DNA from: Paenibacillus sp. J5C2022
GTDB lineage: Bacteria > Bacillota > Bacilli > Paenibacillales > Paenibacillaceae
DNA: 64,000 bases
Direction: 5' to 3'
Assembly: GCF_025567625.1 (NCBI RefSeq)
Contig: NZ_JAOQJC010000013.1
Location: forward strand, 62,001-126,000
Position numbers and translations under genes: made by a program. The notes below the pieces were generated by a model, which saw nothing but the letters and a program-made list of their open reading frames with translations, did no database searches and was not told the DNA's origin. Every line of letters starts with the position of its first letter. Positions within the stretch are counted from its first letter, which is position 1. Positions 1 to 6,482 of this stretch are shown here, in pieces.

Positions 1-693
1 TAACCTTCTGCCCAGCATGTACGCTTCCTGATGAGTCAGCTTCCCGTGCGCGTCGCACATCACATCCAATTGATCAGCGTCATAAGCCGCCCTAATCGCT
101 TCAAGCAGCTTCAGCTCTTTGCTGCTCCCTTTGCCGCCGAGCGTATGAATTTTGACAGCGTCAAATCCCGCTTCTTTTATGCGGGCTACGCTTTCCATTC
201 GCTCTTGCACATTTTTTCCCGGCACACTGGAGCAATAGCAGCGCAGCTTATCCCGATATTTACCGCCTAACAGCATATATACCGGCTGCATGAGTGCCTT
301 CCCTTTCAAATCCCAGAACGCAATATCAAGCCCGGCCATCGCATCAACCAAGTAGCCTCCGTTATAGCCCCTTTCGCGGCATGTATCCAGCATTTTGTCC
401 CACAAATATTGGTTCTGCAGCGGATTCTTGCCAAGCACTAGCGGCGCAAGCAGCGATTTGATAATCGTTGCTGCCACTTCCGGATGAGTAGGTGCCAATA
501 TCTCCCCCCATCCGATCAGGCCATTATCCGTTGTAAGCTTGACGAATACCGTTTCCGAATGAGTGGAATATACACAGGAGCGTACGCCTTCATTAACGAA
601 ATAATCCTTCGTGATAAAGCGTCTGTTGCTTGCGTCAACCGGTTGTTCCGGCGGAATTTTGACAATGTACACTTCGATACGTTTAATGATCAT
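1..693 (-). CDS. Enolase-superfamily acid-sugar dehydratase (mandelate racemase/muconate lactonizing type), partial
   Basis: Reverse-strand frame of 231 codons starting at ATG 693 and running off the left edge, so only the N-terminal half is present. The start MIIKRIEVYIVKIP and the segment DAMAGLDIAFWDLKGKALMQPVYMLLGG are typical of the capping domain of mandelate racemase-like enzymes. The second barrel strand carries VKIH and the third MCDAHGK. The D-x-H after the third strand is the arrangement of galactonate/mannonate-type acid-sugar dehydratases, where that His is the acid/base and the Asp binds Mg2+. A GAGGTG ribosome site precedes the ATG. It diverges from the epimerase-like gene at 913. 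Exact substrate cannot be told. Confidence 0.85.
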   Translation of the reverse strand, partial: MIIKRIEVYIVKIPPEQPVDASNRRFITKDYFVNEGVRSCVYSTHSETVFVKLTTDNGLIGWGEILAPTHPEVAATIIKSLLAPLVLGKNPLQNQYLWDKMLDTCRERGYNGGYLVDAMAGLDIAFWDLKGKALMQPVYMLLGGKYRDKLRCYCSSVPGKNVQERMESVARIKEAGFDAVKIHTLGGKGSSKELKLLEAIRAAYDADQLDVMCDAHGKLTHQEAYMLGRRL

Positions 694-912
694 GGCCGCA
701 CCTCGACTCTCTTCAGCAGCATTGAAGCAACAGCTCCCTCCGACAAATTTCTGAAGATACTGCTTATCATAAGTGCCACGATGCCTCGATATTTTTAATA
801 TTTAATGGTCTTGTATTAATATTTTTAGATTCAGCCATAAAGCCGATAATAGAGGATTGACGCTGCAAGAAATGTAATGGTAATGTCGATGAAAAATGCA
901 GGAGGCATCCTT

Positions 913-1782
913 ATGATTCGCGAATTGGACATTTGGGGAACCATGAAAGCGGTTATTCTGGAAAATGAAGAGATCGAGGTCATCATACTGCCGGATAAAG
1001 GGAGCGAAATCTTTCGGTACCGCGACAAACGAACAGCGATTGATTATTTGCATGTGTATCAGGAAGAGATCGAACGCTACTTGCAAGATGCGGAACAAGG
1101 TGTCCCCTCTCTGCTAGGCGATTATTTCTTCGGCGGCTGCTATACGATGTTCCCGAACGCCGGCATCGATCAGACTTATGAGAACGGTTATTACGACTAT
1201 CACGGCGATCTGCGCAAGGCTGCCTGGGACTATGCAATCGACGGCTGTACGCTCAAGTTAAAGGCTGGCTCCAGGCATGTGCCGCTCGGCATTGAACGGA
1301 CCGTTCATCTGGAGAAGGAGGGGACTCGGCTTACGTTCACCGATCGGCTCTATTATGATAGCAACCGTCAGGAATCCGGCGCCATCCCTTATATTTACGG
1401 CATTCACCCCTATCACTCTTCTCCTTTATTGGATGAAAATACGAGATGCATAGTAGGAGGAGAAACGGTGGACGTGCTTCCCGCTCGTCAACAGACGATG
1501 AGAAAACTGGAGTTCTACCGTGTAGAGGATGAAGGAATGATCGAAGTGCGAAATCCTGGGCTTCCAAGAAGCATTCAAATTCGTTTCGACAAGGAATTTA
1601 TGAACTATGTATGGGTGTGGCATGATCACGACGAGACTGGAACGCCATATGTGACCTCCCTGATTCCATGTACGGTCAATGGCCATGACGGAATAGCGGG
1701 CGCGGTTGCCAATCATTCCATCCGGTTCATGAAGCCGGGCGAAGAGCTTATCACATCATGGTCGATTGAGCTACATACCTAA
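913..1782 (+). CDS. Aldose 1-epimerase-like (DUF4432/galactose-mutarotase fold) protein
   Basis: 289 residues from ATG 913, chosen because AGGAGG lies at 900-905; an upstream in-frame ATG at 877 has no ribosome site. The N-terminus MKAVILENEEIEVIILPDKGSEI matches the opening beta strands of mutarotase-like proteins. FPNAG, YDYHGDL and YGIHPYHSS provide His residues where mutarotases keep their catalytic pair. Family members interconvert sugar anomers or act as sugar-phosphate mutarotases. The neighbours (acid-sugar dehydratase and a dead SDR dehydrogenase 19 nt downstream) suggest a hexose or deoxyhexose oxidation pathway. Substrate is inference only. Confidence 0.8.
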   Translation: MIRELDIWGTMKAVILENEEIEVIILPDKGSEIFRYRDKRTAIDYLHVYQEEIERYLQDAEQGVPSLLGDYFFGGCYTMFPNAGIDQTYENGYYDYHGDLRKAAWDYAIDGCTLKLKAGSRHVPLGIERTVHLEKEGTRLTFTDRLYYDSNRQESGAIPYIYGIHPYHSSPLLDENTRCIVGGETVDVLPARQQTMRKLEFYRVEDEGMIEVRNPGLPRSIQIRFDKEFMNYVWVWHDHDETGTPYVTSLIPCTVNGHDGIAGAVANHSIRFMKPGEELITSWSIELHT

Positions 1783-1801
1783 AACTGAATGAGGTGAGAA
1801 A

Positions 1802-2411
1802 ATGTGCTTAAAGGATAAAGTTGCTATCATTACTGGCGCTGGGTCAGGTATTGACCGAAGTTCTGCAATACTATTCGCTAAAGAGGGAGCTATCGTTGTT
1901 GTCGCTGACTATGATCTGGATAAGGGGTCAGAGACGGTTGAGCTGGTACGCTCGCAAGGTAGAGAAGCTGTCGTTATTCAAGCTGACGTAACCGTGCCTG
2001 AAAATACGTGTTGCCTCATATGATGGAACGCCGACGGGGCAAATGATTAACATGTCCTCTTGTATCGCTGAGATCCGCCTCGCGCGAAGAGCTTCCTATT
2101 CCGCGACCAAAGGAGCAGTCCTGGCCTTGACCAAATTGATGCAGGTCGACTATGCCGTCTACAACATTCGCATCAATGCCCTATTGCCAGGTACCATATT
2201 CACTCCATTCGTCGAGAACTATCTCAGCACCTCATATGACAACCCTGATGCGGCTATCGAAGCCATCAAGAAACGCCAGCTCAGCGGAGAATTAGGTCGA
2301 CCGGACGATGTCGCCAACGCCGCTCTGTTCCTGGCAAGCGATGAATCGAAATTTATGATGGGTTCTCCGCTGTATATCGATGGCGGGGTCACCTTTGGCA
2401 AGAATGCGTAA
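1802..2411 (+). pseudogene. Short-chain dehydrogenase/reductase, internally deleted
   Basis: Two pieces of one SDR gene. The first (1802-2023) carries the NAD(P)-binding start KVAIITGAGSGID, where the usual GIG has become GID, and ends at a stop after TVPENTC. The second (2043-2411) resumes at MINMSSCIAEI with the catalytic YSATK (Tyr-x-x-x-Lys), then NALLPGTI and the C-terminal SPLYIDGG. About 60-70 central residues, including the NAG motif, are missing at the junction, and the halves are in different frames. The parent was probably a sugar or uronate dehydrogenase acting with the two upstream genes. Confidence 0.88.
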
Positions 2412-2463
2412 AGGAGATGCGCTGGGCGAGGAATAAATCACCCGGACTTTTGACTTGCTTCGC

Positions 2464-2514
2464 CGGACATTCTTCGGACGTTCTTCGGACGTTCTTCGGA
2501 CGTTCTTCGGACGT
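2464..2514. repeat. 11-bp tandem repeat (TCTTCGGACGT x4)
   Basis: Four exact copies of TCTTCGGACGT occupy 2471-2514, preceded by a degenerate partial copy. It is noncoding, between the dead SDR gene and the interspersed repeats at 2531-2714. The remainder of the 2412-2810 gap holds those repeats and no convincing gene. Confidence 0.9.
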
Positions 2515-2528
2515 TTCGTTCCAGGCTC

Positions 2529-2714
2529 TTACGGTCGCCAACAGGCTTATTGCGTCTCAAAGCCCAATGTTACTTCTGTTACGGTCGCCACGGAGCCTAT
2601 TTCACGCAATGACACCCGATATCGCACTTTCCGGGCTCTATAAGCTCCATCGCGACCGTTAGCCTGCAAATCCACCCCTGTTGAGCCGAATAAGCTCTGT
2701 GGCAACCGCTACAT
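2529..2714. repeat. Four copies of a ~25-bp interspersed repeat, two direct and two inverted
   Basis: Copies start near 2529 (+), 2579 (+), 2662 (-) and 2712 (-). The shared core is about CGGTCGCCACGGAGCTTATT, with 2-5 differences per copy. The copies face each other at spacings of about 50 bp. They lie between the SDR remnant and the 3' end of the endonuclease gene, and the rightmost copy runs into the out-of-frame extension of that gene. Confidence 0.8.
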
Positions 2715-2810
2715 CAGCATCTTCACCACCTTGCGATACTATGTTCGCAATGCACTTATATCCGAGCTTCACCTTAATGTCTGAGCCCGCCAAAGCGGCA
2801 TCCGTACCGC

Positions 2811-3647
2811 TTAACGTCGTGGACGGAGCTTCTGTTCCTCCCATCCCAATATGGTTAAGACAGGACGATGATCGGAAGCGATGTCGTTCATGATGACTTG
2901 TGCGTCTATCACGCGCCAAGAATCGTTGCTGCCATGCAAGACGTAGTCAATCTTCCCATGCTCCAAAATGGTCCCTTCCGTTATGCCGGAGGTTGAATCA
3001 GCCAGCTTTTGTTTCAATACGTCTAGCGTTTGCGATTCCGGAGTTGCGTTCAAGTCGCCTGCCAGAATGATCGGAGTCGTATTCCCATACTGTTCGATGA
3101 ACGTATTCGCCTGAGCGATCTGAATGCTTTCCTGAATATACTCGAAATGCGTATTCACAATCGTAAATTCGGGGAGACCGTTATCCGGCTCGATCTTGGC
3201 AGAAAATAGAATGCGCTGTTCTCCGCCTCTTATATTAGGCAGCATAATCTTCCCCGTAGATTTGATCGGATAATTCGAAAGCACCGCCAACCCATATGCA
3301 CCGCCAGATAATTCAATGGCCTTGCCGAAGACGACATGCATGCCTGTCAGCCTGCCGAGTTCCGCCGCTTGATCGACTTTCCCGCTTCGCGGCACCTTAA
3401 CGTCCACTTCCTGAACCGCAACGACATCAGGGTTCGCGCTTTTGATCACATCGGCGATGCGCCCTAAGTTCAGCTTGCCGTCTGTACCTGCGCCGTGATG
3501 GATGTTATAGGATAGGACGCGAAGTGTGGGTTCAGAGACAGCAGCTTCAGACTCGCCATCATATGCCATAGCACTCAAAGGGAATAATGATACAAACAAT
3601 GCAACTAGCATTAGCAACACCACTCTTTTCTTAGCTTTGTACCGCAT
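2811..3647 (-). CDS. Secreted endonuclease/exonuclease/phosphatase-family hydrolase
   Basis: 278 residues. A signal peptide covers about residues 1-28 (basic start, LLMLVALFVSLFPLSAMA). The metallo-phosphodiesterase fold follows: LSYNIHHG (Asn of the metal site), VQEVD (Glu ligand), NTHFEY, GDLNATPES (Asp/Asn pair) and SDHRPV (catalytic Asp-His). These are the signatures of DNase I/sphingomyelinase/inositol-phosphatase-like enzymes; the substrate is unknown. The product is probably released outside the cell. The frame ends 17 codons after SDHRPV in LRPRR, but the next frame continues with domain-like sequence, so the natural protein may once have been longer (see findings). Confidence 0.85.
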   Translation of the reverse strand: MRYKAKKRVVLLMLVALFVSLFPLSAMAYDGESEAAVSEPTLRVLSYNIHHGAGTDGKLNLGRIADVIKSANPDVVAVQEVDVKVPRSGKVDQAAELGRLTGMHVVFGKAIELSGGAYGLAVLSNYPIKSTGKIMLPNIRGGEQRILFSAKIEPDNGLPEFTIVNTHFEYIQESIQIAQANTFIEQYGNTTPIILAGDLNATPESQTLDVLKQKLADSTSGITEGTILEHGKIDYVLHGSNDSWRVIDAQVIMNDIASDHRPVLTILGWEEQKLRPRR

Positions 3648-4071
3648 TTCGCGTTCACTTCTTCATCTTTGTTGGCATTGAAAAACAACAGGAGAGGATT
3701 TGCTCAACCTACCCTTTGCCCGTTCGGGGCTCCAGCGTCTGTTCGCATCATTATCGATCCCGTCTCAACGGCCTTCTCTCCCCTCCAAGGCCTATAGGAA
3801 TAAACGCTCGAAGCGGTTGCCGGTTTATACAACCCCCACGTTTTCCCACTGGTCGATTTAGCCTTCCAAGAAGTGAATTTTCCCATATAAATAATCAGAA
3901 TATCTTATAATACAGAAAACCGCGTCCCAAATGATTTTACAGAGATTCTCCGGGGATTTCGGGATAATGATCAAATGAATTTAGTATTTTTTTTACTCAA
4001 GATTATTCGTGTCCCAACTGGTCTGAGAACGAAAAACGCCACCTTCACCAGGTGGCGTTCCTCAGTCAACG
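3648..4071. other. Gene-free stretch upstream of the endonuclease gene
   Basis: No convincing gene in 424 bp. A 60-codon reverse frame at 3704-3886 has neither a good ribosome site nor a recognisable family. The part next to 4071 ends in the terminator that follows the duplicated sigK end. Confidence 0.6.
4032..4059 (-). terminator. Rho-independent terminator behind the duplicated sigK 3' end
   Basis: Ten-pair stem AACGCCACCT/AGGTGGCGTT followed on the minus strand by TTTCGTTCT. It sits 12 nt beyond the stop codon of the sigK fragment, as expected of the original sigK terminator. Confidence 0.8.
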
Positions 4072-4177
4072 CTTCCCCTTATAAAACTCATGATAAAGCT
4101 TCATGAGCGCCCGCTTCTCGATCCGGCTCACATAACTCCGGCTGACTCCCAGCTCCTTCGCTATTTCCCTCTGGGTC
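4072..4177 (-). repeat. Duplicated 3' end of sigK (copy A)
   Basis: 106 bp matching 4681-4786 (the end of intact sigK) at 104 positions. It translates to the last 36 codons of Sig[11 protein letters not shown]...FYKGKR followed by TGA. Relative to the intact gene it has one Ile-to-Val change, one silent Arg change, and a final Arg instead of Lys. It has no start codon and is joined at its 5' edge to a truncated toxin-like gene. Having both copies end in an intact stop codon and their own terminator is what integration into the 3' end of a gene produces. Confidence 0.93.
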
Positions 4178-4369
4178 AAGCTTGATCGCTTCTTTTCCAG
4201 CTGAAACTTTCCGACTCTCTGGTTTTTCTCGATCAATGCCTCTAGCTAAAGCATCAGGATCAATATTAACGCTCACACCAAGCCTATCCACAATTAGATT
4301 ACGGATGGTGCTTTTTCCACTGCCGTTATTCCCCGCAAAAACAAACATTGCAGCCATGGGATCAATCAT
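4178..4369 (-). pseudogene. Zeta-toxin-like P-loop kinase, truncated after ~64 codons
   Basis: The start MIDPMAAMFVFAGNNGSGKS contains a Walker A loop (GNNGSGKST). NIDPDALAR and [12 protein letters not shown] then match the N-terminal part of zeta-toxin-family kinases, which phosphorylate UDP-activated sugars or related substrates. Homology stops exactly where the sigK duplicate begins (4177/4178). After that the frame reads sigK DNA in the wrong frame to a stop at 4088. The C-terminal half is missing, so activity is unlikely. The ATG overlaps the 3' end of the small upstream gene by 8 bp, as in a toxin-antitoxin operon. Confidence 0.78.
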
Positions 4370-4538
4370 GATGTAGGTCCTGTTCGTTCATTCGAACGAC
4401 TTCACCATTGCTAAACTCTTTTACAAACGCACCCTCTTTCGTTTTGTAGATGATGTAGGTATCATTTGCTTTTGCATCTAATTTGGCTCGATCCCCTGTG
4501 AGCTTAATGAGCTTACCTAGGTCTTGTGTACGATTCAT
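4362..4538 (-). CDS. Small antitoxin-like protein paired with the zeta-like toxin remnant
   Basis: 58 residues from ATG 4538 (a TTG at 4556 would add six residues). The protein is small and charged: MNRTQDLGKLIKLTGDRAKL, then YIIYKTKEGAFVKEFSNGEVV. It overlaps the start of the toxin-like gene by 8 bp, the coupling usual for antitoxin-toxin pairs. I infer an antitoxin or chaperone role from position only. Its promoter region holds the 9-bp tandem repeat at 4560-4595. Confidence 0.6.
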   Translation of the reverse strand: MNRTQDLGKLIKLTGDRAKLDAKANDTYIIYKTKEGAFVKEFSNGEVVRMNEQDLHHD

Positions 4539-4559
4539 TCCGACTTCACACTCCAATTT

Positions 4560-4595
4560 AAAGCATATAAAGCATATAAAGCATATAAAGCATAT
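4560..4595. repeat. 9-bp tandem repeat (AAAGCATAT x4)
   Basis: Four exact copies of AAAGCATAT directly upstream of the antitoxin-like gene. On the coding strand this gives repeated TTTATATGC, rich in -10-like TATA steps, so copy number could alter the promoter. Confidence 0.9.
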
Positions 4596-4635
4596 ACAAG
4601 AAGTATATCACAGTAGTGATTATACATGCAGATCG

Positions 4636-4657
4636 AAAAAGCCGGCGCTGCCGGCTT
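4636..4657 (-). terminator. sigK terminator
   Basis: Stem AAGCCGGC/GCCGGCTT with a 3-nt loop, followed on the minus strand by TTTCGATC, 18 nt after the sigK stop codon. Confidence 0.8.
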
Positions 4658-4674
4658 CCCATCAACATACAATT

Positions 4675-5373
4675 TCATTTCTTCCCCTTATAAAACTCAT
4701 GATAAAGCTTCATGAGCGCCCGCTTCTCGATCCGGCTCACATAACTCCGGCTGATTCCCAGCTCCTTCGCTATTTCCCGCTGGGTCCGCTCCTCCCCGCC
4801 ATGCACGAGGCCGAACCGCCCGACGACAACCTCCTTCTCGCGGTCGTCCAGTATGTCCAGGTTGCGGTATATTTTGCTCTTCTCAATCTTCAGCTGCACC
4901 TTATCCGGCACTTCGTCGGAGTCCGTCCCCAATATATCGATCAGGGTAATTTCGTTGCCTTCCTTGTCCGTCCCGATGGGATCGTGCAAGGACACGTCCT
5001 TGCGTGTTTTCTTCAAGCTGCGAAGATGCATAAGTATTTCGTTCTCGATACAACGAGCCGCGAAGGTCGCAAGCTTTGTACCTTTGCCCGTCTGAAAGCT
5101 TTCAATTGCCTTGATGAGTCCGATTGTGCCGATGCTGATCAAGTCCTCGAGGTCTTCACCGGTATTATCGAATTTTTTGACGATGTGGGCAACGAGACGC
5201 AAATTATGTTCAATCAGAATATTGCGTGATTGCGCATTTCCTTCCGCCATGAGCGCCAGATGCTTCGTTTCCTCATCTTCCTTCAGCGGCTGCGGAAACG
5301 CATTGTTTTTCACATACGAGACGAGCAGGGCAAGCTGTTTAATGAACAACGCAATGGCCGCAAATATCCCCAT
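4675..5373 (-). CDS. sigK: RNA polymerase sporulation sigma factor SigK (pro-SigK)
   Basis: 232 residues starting at ATG 5373, preceded by a G-rich ribosome site; a longer frame to 5421 lacks the SigK N-terminus. [19 protein letters not shown] is the hydrophobic pro-sequence that SpoIVFB removes, and [11 protein letters not shown] begins the mature factor. Region 2 ([42 protein letters not shown]) and region 4 ([34 protein letters not shown]) are complete. SigK directs late mother-cell transcription (coat and cortex). The gene is continuous, not split by a skin-type element, but its last 106 bp recur at 4072-4177. Confidence 0.97.
   Translation of the reverse strand: MGIFAAIALFIKQLALLVSYVKNNAFPQPLKEDEETKHLALMAEGNAQSRNILIEHNLRLVAHIVKKFDNTGEDLEDLISIGTIGLIKAIESFQTGKGTKLATFAARCIENEILMHLRSLKKTRKDVSLHDPIGTDKEGNEITLIDILGTDSDEVPDKVQLKIEKSKIYRNLDILDDREKEVVVGRFGLVHGGEERTQREIAKELGISRSYVSRIEKRALMKLYHEFYKGKK
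4681..4786 (-). repeat. sigK 3' end repeat (copy B, inside intact sigK)
   Basis: Partner of 4072-4177: 106 bp, 104 identical, same orientation, offset 609 bp. It covers the helix-turn-helix of region 4.2 and the stop-proximal codons. Confidence 0.93.
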
Positions 5374-5450
5374 ACACTGTACACCCCCATGCAAATATGG
5401 CGAGAGGCCGTCAGACAACAAGCCTCAGCACGCAATATGATCAGTTGTAC

Positions 5451-5479
5451 ATTGTATGTAGGCAGCGGCCCAGATGTGC
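5451..5479 (-). promoter_or_regulatory. Candidate SigE-dependent promoter of sigK
   Basis: On the minus strand GCACATC, then 14 nt, then CATACAAT. The -10 fits the SigE consensus (CATACA-T) fully and the -35 fits KMATATT at five of seven positions. sigK is known to be transcribed by SigE RNA polymerase in the mother cell. The start would be about 70 nt ahead of the sigK ATG. Confidence 0.55.
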
Positions 5480-5505
5480 ATGTACGGTATTTCTCAAGCA
5501 CATAA

Positions 5506-5546
5506 ATAAACCCATTGTCACCTCGCTAAAGCTACAATGGGTTTTG
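5506..5546 (-). terminator. Terminator after the pRiA4b-type gene
   Basis: Eleven-pair inverted repeat AAACCCATTGT/ACAATGGGTTT with a 15-nt loop and TTTATTTATG following on the minus strand. Confidence 0.65.
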
Positions 5547-5603
5547 TGAAAATGCGTTCATTCCGACTCTTTTTCGCGTTAATCCTATTTTAACGAGCTA
5601 CTT

Positions 5604-6350
5604 TCACCGTCCCGCCGCTCCGCCCAATATCCGTTCGGCAAGCAGCTTTTTCACCTCTTCGCTGGAATCATAGCACAACTTGATCAGCTCCGTAAGCTCG
5701 TCCGCTTCCAATCCCTTCAAATAGTTGTTCAACTTCGACTTTGTCAGCTTGACCGGCTTCTTTCCGCCTGCACTCAATCCCTTAGGAAGGAGCTTCTTCC
5801 CTTCCACTTGTAACTTCTCGTTCACATCGGCAACGGAGAAGTACGCAGGATCGAATTCCTCTCCGAGCCAATCCAGCATCTCTTCTTTCTCGTCATCGTC
5901 GGGACCGGCGAGCACCTCCAGCAAATGCTCATATCCGTATACACCGCCGACATCTTCCGGAGGGCAATTCATCGCTCCGTCCAGACAGAGCGGCGCTCCC
6001 GTCTCAGTCCCTTCGGCCTTATTGTCCAGCAGCTTGATGCGATGCTCCCAGCCGTCGCCGAAGTCATACGTGTAAGCGGAGACGGCGCCTTTCCTGCTCA
6101 CCAATTGGCTTACTTTTGTTTTATTGGCATCCTTATCGACGCTGCTCCATACGTCATCCGGGTCGAGGAGTCCAATCGACGTGCCGTTCACATCGAACTC
6201 GTAGAGGTGGCAATTGTACCAGCCCATTACTTCCTGGATCGTTTCATGCAGCTGATGGAATGTGATGTCGGGGTGAAATTGAAATGTCCGCCATACGGAC
6301 GGCTTCGTACCTAACAGCTCAATTTTGCAAGTGTATGCCATCATCTTCAT
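5604..6350 (-). CDS. Plasmid pRiA4b ORF-3-family protein
   Basis: 248 residues. KPSVWRTFQFHPDITFHQLHETIQEVMGW, YDFGDGWEH and CPPEDVGGVYGYE are the hallmarks of the pRiA4b ORF-3 family (PF07929), which is also found as a passenger in IS1096-type elements. The molecular function is not established. The C-terminal ~60 residues (PKGLSAGGKKPVKLTKSKL onward) are basic and helical. Methionines at positions 1, 3 and 4 are all possible starts, since AAAGGAAG precedes them. No transposase or inverted repeat is visible nearby, so I do not call a mobile element. Confidence 0.88.
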   Translation of the reverse strand: MKMMAYTCKIELLGTKPSVWRTFQFHPDITFHQLHETIQEVMGWYNCHLYEFDVNGTSIGLLDPDDVWSSVDKDANKTKVSQLVSRKGAVSAYTYDFGDGWEHRIKLLDNKAEGTETGAPLCLDGAMNCPPEDVGGVYGYEHLLEVLAGPDDDEKEEMLDWLGEEFDPAYFSVADVNEKLQVEGKKLLPKGLSAGGKKPVKLTKSKLNNYLKGLEADELTELIKLCYDSSEEVKKLLAERILGGAAGR

Positions 6351-6482
6351 CTTCCTTTGTCATAAAATAAATTACACTACCAGCTTATTCTTCGAATATC
6401 TTCATTCTGATTGTACAAAGTGAGCACCCTCTCTACAACCTGCCGCAAAGAACTGCCGAAACCAGGAAATTCGCTGGGAAGC

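Noticed and set aside
3704..3886. 60-residue reverse-strand frame upstream of the endonuclease gene
   Set aside because: No recognisable family, no convincing ribosome site and weak composition; not reported as a gene.
4178..4680. A live skin-like prophage or integrative element at sigK
   Set aside because: Only about 500 bp lie between the repeats and no recombinase is present; I report a remnant, not an active element.
5604..6350. IS1096-type mobile element around the pRiA4b ORF-3-like gene
   Set aside because: Family members can be transposon passengers, but no transposase, terminal inverted repeat or target duplication was found here.
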